Source: SHZI01 sp963802215
GTDB lineage: Bacteria; Pseudomonadota; Gammaproteobacteria; Steroidobacterales; GCA-2729495
Assembly: GCA_963802215.1 (NCBI GenBank)
Contig: CAWDHQ010000002.1
Location: 868,001-932,000, forward strand
Length of the DNA: 64,000 nucleotides
Reading direction: 5' to 3'
Every line of letters begins with the position of its first letter. Within the stretch, counting starts at the first letter, position 1. Below, in pieces: positions 57,979-64,000 of the stretch. Under the pieces are notes generated by a model. It did not search any database, had not been told where the DNA came from, and saw nothing but the letters and a program-made list of their open reading frames with translations. The position numbers and the translations under genes are program-made.

Positions 57979-59379
57979 TCAGGACGGGGGTATGTCGAAG
58001 CTCCCGCCGAGCGCGAGGTGCAGGTTGATCCGCTGTACGAGCTGCTCGCTCTGCACCCGGAGCAGGGCACTCTTCGCGCTGAACAGGCTCATCTGCTGCT
58101 GCTGGACGGCCCGCAGGTCGTCCGACCCCACCCGGTAGCGGATTTCGGCCAGCTTCAGCGCCCGGTCGTTCTCGGCGACCGCCCGTTGCAGCAACGGCTC
58201 CCGGGCCTCGAGCGCGTAGCCCGCAGACAGGGCCTGCTCCACCTCGGCGAACGCATTGGCGCCGGCGCGGCCGTACTCCGCCACAGCTTCCTTCTGCTCG
58301 GCGGTGCGCACCTTGATCTCCGCCTTCAGTCCACCGCCCAGGTAGAGCGGCACGCTGAGCCGGCCGCCGAAGCCCCAGACCGGGTCATCCTGTTCCTTGA
58401 GCACGACGAGGTCACTCGACAGGCTGGAGAAGCTGGTGTTGAGCTTGAGCGTGGGAAGGCGGGCCGCCTTGGTTTCCTGCACCCGGAAGAAGGCAGCGGC
58501 GACGCGCCGCTCCGCCGCGATCACGTCGGGGCGCCGTTCGAGCAGTTCGGAGGGCAGTCCCGCCGGCACCGGGCCGGGCAGGACCGGCAGTGCCGCAGGG
58601 ACGTCGAGCTCGGCGGCCGGATACCGGCCCACCAGCGTTTCGATGGCCTGCACGGACTGGCGCAAGGAGAGACCGAGCTGCTCGGCGGCGTCCCGGGAGG
58701 TGGCGAGCGAGGCCTCGGCTACGGATACGTCGTACGCGTTGCCGATGCCCACCCGCTGACGCTCGCGGGCGAGGGCCACGAGCTTCTCCGCCGCTGCCAC
58801 CATGTCATCGGCGACGGCCTTCTGCATACGCGCCTCGCTGGCGACGAACCAGGCCCGGGCCACCATGGCGGCCATCGACTCCTGCGCCCAGGCCTGGGCC
58901 AGTTGCACCGAGACCAGCTGCAGGCTGGCGGCCTCCCGCCCGGAACGCACCTTGCCCCACAGGTCCAGCTCCCAGCTGGCAAACACGCCGTAGTAGTCCA
59001 CGGTGCCGCTGCTGCTGTCCTTGCCGCTGACGTTGCCCATCGCGGCAACCTGCGGGTAGAGGCCGGAGGCGGCGGACTCGACGTACGCGGCAGCCTGCTC
59101 CACGCGGGCGGCGGCTGCCAGCAGGTCCGGGTTGTTGGCCAGCGCCTCGGCCACCAGGGCATCGAGCCGGGGATCGGCAAAGTCGGCGAGCCAGGCATCC
59201 TCCACGGTACCGGCGGGGGAAGCGCCGGAGCGCCAGCTGTCGGGCGCCTGTACTCCCGGCAGCGCCTCGGCCTGCACCTCGGCACGCTCCGGCGGCGACT
59301 TGAGCGTGCATCCCGCCGGCACGATCGCCACCAGCGAGAGGAGCAGGACAGCCCGCGCGTTCATCGGCGCCGCGTTCAT
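57979..59379 (-). CDS. NodT/OprM-type outer membrane efflux lipoprotein
   Basis: A 466-residue TolC-like outer membrane channel. The lipobox LSLVAIVPAGC anchors it; two repeats of the outer-membrane-factor domain follow, with LALANNPDLLAAAARVEQA-like (LVAEALANNPDLLAAAARVE) and LLERRPDVIAAERRVAAAFF, the GL(V)PSxLLxRRPD hallmark. It is the exit duct for the HlyD-type protein encoded just upstream. It is last in a four-gene operon with no inner-membrane pump. Confidence 0.9.
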   Translation of the reverse strand: MNAAPMNARAVLLLSLVAIVPAGCTLKSPPERAEVQAEALPGVQAPDSWRSGASPAGTVEDAWLADFADPRLDALVAEALANNPDLLAAAARVEQAAAYVESAASGLYPQVAAMGNVSGKDSSSGTVDYYGVFASWELDLWGKVRSGREAASLQLVSVQLAQAWAQESMAAMVARAWFVASEARMQKAVADDMVAAAEKLVALARERQRVGIGNAYDVSVAEASLATSRDAAEQLGLSLRQSVQAIETLVGRYPAAELDVPAALPVLPGPVPAGLPSELLERRPDVIAAERRVAAAFFRVQETKAARLPTLKLNTSFSSLSSDLVVLKEQDDPVWGFGGRLSVPLYLGGGLKAEIKVRTAEQKEAVAEYGRAGANAFAEVEQALSAGYALEAREPLLQRAVAENDRALKLAEIRYRVGSDDLRAVQQQQMSLFSAKSALLRVQSEQLVQRINLHLALGGSFDIPPS

Positions 59380-59383
59380 CGGC

Positions 59384-60520
59384 CTAGTGCAGCTTGAGGA
59401 TCAGGAAGTTGGTGTACGACCCGACGCGCAGGATGACCTTCCGCAGGATGTGGATCGCCTCGACGCTATCGGTGTAGATGGCCCCCTGGCCCACGGCGCC
59501 GGCCGCCAGGAACCGGTCTGCATCCTTCGGCGCCATCTTGAGTTTCACGGCGAAGCGGCCCGGCGGCAGCGCGGTGGGGCCCGTCTGGGGCACCATCCCG
59601 GACTGGGCCATCTGGCCCTGGCCCTGGGCCCAGACGATCGAATCGACGGTCGCCTTGATGATGTCGCCGGGATAGGTGCTGAGGGCGATCTCCGCCTCGT
59701 TGCCGGGCGCCACCTTCCAGAGCTCATTCTGGTCGAAGAGGGCGATCACCTGGAATTCGTCCTCGACGAAACTCATGGCCGGCGCGAGCGGGATTGGATT
59801 GACGAAGGAGCCTTCCCGGAGCTGCACGTTGATGGCCGAGCCGTTGGCGGGGGCGTACATCACCGTCTGGGAGAGGTCCCAGCGCGCCTTGGCGAGATTC
59901 GCCTTGATCGTGGCGACGGCAGCGAGGTCGCCGTCGACCACCGCGGCCAGCTGGGCCTGGGCCCGCGCCTCGTTGGCGATGGCCGATGCGACCTGGCCCT
60001 GGAGGTTCGCCAGGTCCGCCCGGGCCTTCTCGAGGTCGAAGCGATTGCCGGCGCCGCTGGCGCTCAGTTCCTCGAACTGCTTCACCCGCAGCTTCGTCAG
60101 GTCGATCTGCGCCCGCAGGGCCGCGGTGTTGCCCTTGGCGACGTTCAGCTGCTCGCGCAGCTCCTGGGCCGAGCCCTCCGACTGCGCCAGCTGGGCCTCC
60201 AGGGCCTTCACGTCCAGCTCGTAGGGCGTCGGGTCGATGCGGAAGAGCACGTCACCCTTCTTCATGGGACGGTTGCCTTCCGCCGGTACCTCGATAACCC
60301 GCCCCTTCACCTGGGGAATCACCTGCACCACGTACTTGATGACGCGCACGTCGGCGGAGGAGGGCGCTACCACGTTGAGGGTGAGGATCAGCACGGTCAG
60401 GCCGACGATCGGGATGATCGCGACCACCACCTGCGTGCCGGTGTTCCACGGCAGCAGCTTGAACTTGATGAAGATCAGCCAGACGAAGAAGCCGTAGATG
60501 CCAAGCAGCAGGAGTTCCAT
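59384..60520 (-). CDS. HlyD-family membrane fusion protein (YibH-like)
   Basis: A 378-residue periplasmic adaptor with two N-terminal hydrophobic helices (IYGFFVWLIFIKFKLLPW and VVVAIIPIVGLTVLIL), a lipoyl-like pair (IPQVKGRVIEVPAEGNRPMK and YAPANGSAINVQLREGSFVN), and a coiled hairpin (LVDGDLAAVATIKANLAKA and LRAQIDLTKLRVKQFEELS). It resembles YibH/EmrA-type adaptors. Its start overlaps the DUF3302 stop by one base. With NodT it would bridge to an unknown pump. Confidence 0.9.
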   Translation of the reverse strand: MELLLLGIYGFFVWLIFIKFKLLPWNTGTQVVVAIIPIVGLTVLILTLNVVAPSSADVRVIKYVVQVIPQVKGRVIEVPAEGNRPMKKGDVLFRIDPTPYELDVKALEAQLAQSEGSAQELREQLNVAKGNTAALRAQIDLTKLRVKQFEELSASGAGNRFDLEKARADLANLQGQVASAIANEARAQAQLAAVVDGDLAAVATIKANLAKARWDLSQTVMYAPANGSAINVQLREGSFVNPIPLAPAMSFVEDEFQVIALFDQNELWKVAPGNEAEIALSTYPGDIIKATVDSIVWAQGQGQMAQSGMVPQTGPTALPPGRFAVKLKMAPKDADRFLAAGAVGQGAIYTDSVEAIHILRKVILRVGSYTNFLILKLH

Positions 60521-61068
60521 CAGGCACCTCCCTCGCCGGCAGGGGGCGCGACGACGCGGGACTCGACGGCCCCGAGGCGCTCGCGCAGGTCCTGCAGCTC
60601 GGCGGGCAGCTTGCCGCGGGCCGCCAGCGTGTCCAGCTCCGCGCGGAGCCGGGTCACTTCCGTGCTCAGCAATGCAGCGTCCTTGGCGTCCGTCGCCGCG
60701 AGGTGCTGGTAGTAGTCGTCGTGCCTGTCCTTCCCGTACGCCATCTTGTACATCACGGGCTTGGTGTAGGCGAGGATCCAGGCGATGGGCCAGAGCAGCC
60801 CGCCGAAGAACAGCGAGAGCAGGCAGATGACCTTGATGACTTCCTTCTGGGGATGCTCACGCTGCTCGGCAACCTTCTCGGGCAGGATGTGGACGAACCA
60901 GAACCCGGCGACCAGCACGATGGGCACGACGATGATCACCACCCAGGTGAGGACGTCGGCGGCCTTGTCCAGGGCTTCGCCCTTGAATATCGAGGCGCTG
61001 GCGGCCGGCGCGGCCAGCGACGTGGCGGCCGCCAGCAGGCAGGCCAGCGGTGCAGCGCCCCTCCGCAT
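60520..61068 (-). CDS. DUF3302 (YibI-like) membrane protein
   Basis: A 182-residue protein with an N-terminal signal-like helix, two transmembrane helices (VLTWVVIIVVPIVLVAGFWF and VICLLSLFFGGLLWPIAWIL) and a soluble coiled-coil C-terminus (LLSTEVTRLRAELDTLAARG). This is the DUF3302 architecture that occurs next to YibH-like adaptors. It is probably a stabilising partner in the efflux assembly. Confidence 0.85.
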   Translation of the reverse strand: MRRGAAPLACLLAAATSLAAPAASASIFKGEALDKAADVLTWVVIIVVPIVLVAGFWFVHILPEKVAEQREHPQKEVIKVICLLSLFFGGLLWPIAWILAYTKPVMYKMAYGKDRHDDYYQHLAATDAKDAALLSTEVTRLRAELDTLAARGKLPAELQDLRERLGAVESRVVAPPAGEGGA

Positions 61069-61076
61069 GCCGGCGC

Positions 61077-61244
61077 CTACTTTCCCGTGCCCGCGAAGGT
61101 GGGGATTGCCGCGGCCAGTGTGGCGAGCGCCAGCAGGACAGCCATGCCGGGCTTGTTGTCGGTAAAGGCCGAGTACGCGCCGTAGGCCAGCGCGAGCGTG
61201 GCGAAGCCGGTAAGTACGCGGGACAGAGTGCTGTTGACGTTCAT
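61077..61244 (-). CDS. 55-residue membrane protein
   Basis: A tiny frame, MNVNSTLSRVLTGFATLALA onwards, with two short hydrophobic helices (VLTGFATLALAYGAYSAF and MAVLLALATLAAAIPTFAG) separated by DNKPG. It starts at ATG 61244, eight bases before the DUF3302 gene, and is the first gene of the efflux operon. Its regular spacing and membrane topology make it plausible as a real small protein; function is unknown. Confidence 0.6.
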   Translation of the reverse strand: MNVNSTLSRVLTGFATLALAYGAYSAFTDNKPGMAVLLALATLAAAIPTFAGTGK

Positions 61245-61412
61245 TGTGGATACCCCCGTGCGGCTGAGTGTGGCACCAGACCCGTTACGTTGCACGGGAG
61301 ATAACCTCCGATCAAGTGGGATTTGCCTAAGGCGGGCCACGGTGAGGGTGGGTCCGTTGCGCTGCGAGGTGCGGTAGTGTGTCGGCTGGGAACAATCAAG
61401 GGTAGGCCACCG

Positions 61413-63068
61413 ATGCTCGCCTGGTTGCGTAACTACCGCCCCGAATGGCTGCGCCCGGACGTGCTGGCCGGCCTGATCACGGCCGCCGTCGTCATTCCCC
61501 AGGCCATGGCCTACGCGACCGTGGCCGGGCTGCCCGTGCAGGTGGGGCTGTACACCGCCTTCGTGCCAATGGCGCTCTATGCCTTGCTGGGCTCGTCCCG
61601 CGTGTTGAGCGTGAGCAGCACGTCGACGATCGCCATCCTCACGGGCGCGGCCCTGGCGGCGGTGGCGCCGGACGGCAACATGGCGGTCATCATGCCCGCG
61701 CTCGCGACCCTCACCCTGCTCGTGGGAATCCTGCTGGCGCTGGGCGCACTCCTGCGGCTCGGGTTCCTCGCCAACTTCATTTCGGCGCCGGTGCTGATCG
61801 GCTTCAAGGCCGGCATCGGGCTCGTGATCGCGGTGGACCAGCTGCCCAAGCTGTTCGGCGTGCATTACCCGAAGGGCACCTTCGGCGAGAACCTGCTGGC
61901 GCTGGCCCAGAGCCTGCCCGGGACCGTGCCCGTCACACTGGCCGTCGGCCTGCTGACCATCGGGTTGCTGGTGGGCATGGCGCGGTTCACGCCGCGCCTG
62001 CCGGCGTCCCTCGTGGCGGTCGGCGCCGGCATCGCCGCCATGGCGCTGCTGGGACTTGCCGCCGCGGGCGTCGAGACGGTCGGGCAGATTCCCCGGGGCC
62101 TGCCGGGACTGCAGTGGCCCGACCTGTCGCTGGCCGCCGCGCTCTGGCCCGCCGCCCTCGGCATTGCCGTCATGAGCTTCACGGAGACGGCCGCGGTGGG
62201 CCGGGCCTTCGTGGCACCGGGGGAGCCCACGCCGAACCCCAACCGGGAGCTGCTGGCGACCGGCATCGCCACGGCAGGCGGCGCCGTGCTCGGGGCCATG
62301 CCGGCGGGTGGCGGCATGTCCCAGACGGCGGTGAACCGGCTGTCCGGCGCGCGCAGCCACCTGGCGGGCCTGGTCACGGCGGGGGCGACGCTGCTGACCA
62401 TGCTGCTCCTGGCCCCGTTGATCAGCCTGATGCCCCAGGCCACTCTCGCGGCGGTGGTCATCGTGAGCGCGGTGGGGATGATCAAGCCCGCCGAATTCCG
62501 CTCGGTGCTCGCGGTCCGGCGCACGGAGTTCATCTGGGCACTGGCGGCGATGGCGGGCGTGATCACGCTCGGGACGCTCAAGGGCATCCTGGTCGCGATC
62601 ATCGTTTCGATGGTGGGGCTTGCCCAGCAGGTGGCGAACCCGCCGGTGTACGTGCTGGGGCGCAAGCGGGGCACCAACGCCTTCCGGCCCCTTTCACCCG
62701 AGCACAAGGACGACGAGACGTTTCCCGGCCTGCTGATGCTGCGCCTAACGGGGCGCCTCTTCTTTGCCAATGCCGAGCGGGCGCGTGACCGGATCCGGCC
62801 GTTGATCGAGGCGGCCGGACCGCGAGTGGTGGCTCTCGATCTGAGCGGCGTCTTCGACCTGGAGTACACGGCCCTGAAGATGATTACGGAAGCGGAAGCC
62901 CGCCAGCGGGAGCAGGGCATCATGCTGTGGCTCGTGGGGCTCACGCCGGATGTGCTCGAAGTTGTGCAGCGCTCACCGCTGGGCCAGGCGCTCGGCAACG
63001 AGCGCATGTTCTTCAACATGGAGCAGGCCGTCGCACGCTACCAGGCGCTGGCGCCCGCTACCGGGTGA
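61413..63068 (+). CDS. SulP-family anion transporter with STAS domain
   Basis: A 551-residue membrane transporter of the SulP/SLC26 family: PDVLAGLITAAVVIPQAMAY and VGLYTAFVPMALYALLGSSR in the signature region, about 10-12 helices, and a C-terminal STAS domain (DETFPGLLMLRLTGRLFFAN, VVALDLSGVFDLEYTALKMI). Likely substrate is sulfate or bicarbonate; cannot be chosen. ATG 61413 fits the family start; a TTG at 61323 is not needed. Its stop overlaps the TetR gene by 11 bases. Confidence 0.93.
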   Translation: MLAWLRNYRPEWLRPDVLAGLITAAVVIPQAMAYATVAGLPVQVGLYTAFVPMALYALLGSSRVLSVSSTSTIAILTGAALAAVAPDGNMAVIMPALATLTLLVGILLALGALLRLGFLANFISAPVLIGFKAGIGLVIAVDQLPKLFGVHYPKGTFGENLLALAQSLPGTVPVTLAVGLLTIGLLVGMARFTPRLPASLVAVGAGIAAMALLGLAAAGVETVGQIPRGLPGLQWPDLSLAAALWPAALGIAVMSFTETAAVGRAFVAPGEPTPNPNRELLATGIATAGGAVLGAMPAGGGMSQTAVNRLSGARSHLAGLVTAGATLLTMLLLAPLISLMPQATLAAVVIVSAVGMIKPAEFRSVLAVRRTEFIWALAAMAGVITLGTLKGILVAIIVSMVGLAQQVANPPVYVLGRKRGTNAFRPLSPEHKDDETFPGLLMLRLTGRLFFANAERARDRIRPLIEAAGPRVVALDLSGVFDLEYTALKMITEAEARQREQGIMLWLVGLTPDVLEVVQRSPLGQALGNERMFFNMEQAVARYQALAPATG

Positions 63069-63693
63069 TGATCGCCATCGCCGTGTCGAGTAGCAGCCGG
63101 CGCTGCCCCAGTGTACCGGCGGCGTCAAACACCGCGCTGCCGTTCCCGTGCGTGATCCAGGCGCCGAGCACGAGCGTCAGCAGCGCGTAGGCCCTGCGGT
63201 TGCATTCGGCTTTGCCCAGGCCCGGCCGCATGATGCCGATCAGCCGGGCGTACTGGTTCATCAGCCAGCGGTAGAACTGGTCGCGGGTCTGGCGAGGCTG
63301 CGGATGCCGTATCCAGTAGGCCGAACCCTCCAGCCAGAAGGCGGTATCGACGTGCTCCATGTACTCCAGATGCCAGGAAATGCAGCATTCGAGCTGTTCC
63401 CGGGCGGGCAGGTTCCCGGCTTTCAGAAGCCCGGTTACCTGCTTGCGGAACCATTGGCTCGCGGAAGCGAAGAAGGCGAAGAACAGCTTCTCCCGCGTGG
63501 GAAAGTGATGGCGCAGGGCGGCCTGCGACAGGCTCGCGCCATTGGCCACAGCCTCCAGCGATGTCAACTCCAGGCCCCGGGCGACGACCAGGTCGCGGGT
63601 GGCGGCGAATATGGCGCGGCGGGCTCTGCGGCCCTTGGGCGTGCGGCCCGCGGCGGCGAAATGCTCTTCGATCAAATCCATCGGGACAGTCAT
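63058..63693 (-). CDS. TetR-family transcriptional regulator
   Basis: A 211-residue repressor with the N-terminal helix-turn-helix (RRAIFAATRDLVVARGLELT and ASLSQAALRHHFPTREKLFF). The C-terminal ligand domain carries several aromatic residues (YMEHVDTAFWLEGSAYWIRH) and is typical of TetR proteins binding hydrophobic ligands. Start ATG 63693; a GTG lies one codon earlier. It is convergent with the SulP gene and divergent from the gene at the right edge. Confidence 0.92.
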   Translation of the reverse strand: MTVPMDLIEEHFAAAGRTPKGRRARRAIFAATRDLVVARGLELTSLEAVANGASLSQAALRHHFPTREKLFFAFFASASQWFRKQVTGLLKAGNLPAREQLECCISWHLEYMEHVDTAFWLEGSAYWIRHPQPRQTRDQFYRWLMNQYARLIGIMRPGLGKAECNRRAYALLTLVLGAWITHGNGSAVFDAAGTLGQRRLLLDTAMAIITR

Positions 63694-63696
63694 CAC

Positions 63697-63945
63697 GGCC
63701 TCGGGCTACGTCCAACAAAGAACCGCATATTCCCGTCCCGGAGCATTCAATGCAATAAAACCGCTTGACCGGAGGTTTCCGTCGGCGCACCGTTCGCAAC
63801 TGACACGACGCCGGTCAAGTGTTGGCTCTTAGCAACAGGAATCGACAAGGGCCGGTAGGTACATTCCGCCTTGGCCCTGCCTTGACCGGGGGGGGCTGAT
63901 GGGTGCGGAATGTCGTCTGGCGCATACACCATCGAGGAGAGCCGC
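63697..63945. promoter_or_regulatory. Divergent region at the right edge
   Basis: About 250 bases between the TetR gene and the partial gene at 63946. It is less GC-rich near 63720-63760 and contains a run of eight G. No clear operator palindrome was found. An AGGAG site lies just before the right-hand gene. Confidence 0.3.
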
Positions 63946-64000
63946 ATGAATCTGCCAACCCACTCCCTGCGACCGCAAGTGGCGCTTGCCGCCGCGCTGG
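63946..64000 (+). CDS. Start of an exported protein (3' partial)
   Basis: ATG at 63946 with an AGGAG site six bases upstream opens the frame MNLPTHSLRPQVALAAAL, which looks like the beginning of a signal peptide. The gene runs out of the window, so its identity cannot be told. It is divergent from the TetR regulator and therefore its likely target. Confidence 0.55.
   Translation, partial: MNLPTHSLRPQVALAAAL

Noticed and set aside
1..64000. Transposase, integrase, tRNA or prophage genes
   Set aside because: None recognised on either strand, so no mobile element is called despite the gene remnants.

Overview
The window is high-GC, densely packed bacterial DNA, most likely from a gammaproteobacterium. 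The clues are the SHP/diheme cytochrome/cytochrome b561 operon with a QseBC-like two-component system, a YibH/YibI-like efflux set, DUF481 and phenol-porin-type outer membrane proteins, and a PEP-CTERM-like sorting tail. No rRNA, tRNA, CRISPR array or insertion sequence was recognised. Both ends cut through genes.

1-15.4 kb, central metabolism and stress: a formate dehydrogenase alpha subunit (5' end cut), a glutaredoxin/DsbD-like membrane protein, DUF4404, and an NmrA-like protein. A seven-gene minus-strand operon follows (phosphoribosyltransferase, PEBP, acetyl-CoA synthetase-like enzyme, pyruvate dehydrogenase E1 alpha, E1 beta, E2, and a stand-alone acyl carrier protein). It is divergent from a LuxR-type two-component pair, then come BON, PilZ and zinc alcohol dehydrogenase genes.

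15.4-22.5 kb: a PIN toxin whose antitoxin has lost its N-terminus, a divergent GroEL with Hsp20 but no GroES, a complete vapBC pair, and a VTT-domain/mercuric-reductase-like fusion with a Tat-exported DUF1838 protein.

22.5-27.1 kb: a secreted hydrolase, then the SHP-DHC-b561-response regulator-kinase operon preceded by an exact CTTAA-N6-CTTAA box.

27.1-35 kb: a seven-gene minus-strand operon (two flavin-reductase-like proteins, a luciferase-like monooxygenase, a hydrolase, an NmrA-like protein, a membrane protein and a lipoprotein) divergent from an MFS transporter. It looks catabolic or detoxifying; the substrate is unknown.

35-40 kb: three exported proteins that look built to bind each other: a PhoX-like protein and a diheme cytochrome with nearly identical C-terminal calcium-repeat/dockerin tails, and between them a cohesin-like protein with a PEP-CTERM-type tail.

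40-55.5 kb: a second accessory catabolic region (luciferase-like enzymes, homocysteine methyltransferase, GlxA- and GntR-type regulators, quinone-reductase-like enzyme, acyltransferase, M24 peptidase, two Rieske oxygenases, outer membrane porin). One Rieske oxygenase is fused through a signal-like hydrophobic segment to a HemF-like (coproporphyrinogen III oxidase-like) domain. Three related 16-bp inverted repeats lie in front of the GntR unit and both Rieske genes. Small gene remnants and a Phd/VapC pair with an apparently leaderless promoter also lie here.

55.5-64 kb: a DUF481 protein, a PPK2 polyphosphate kinase, a four-gene efflux operon, a SulP transporter, a TetR regulator, and the first codons of an exported protein at the right edge.
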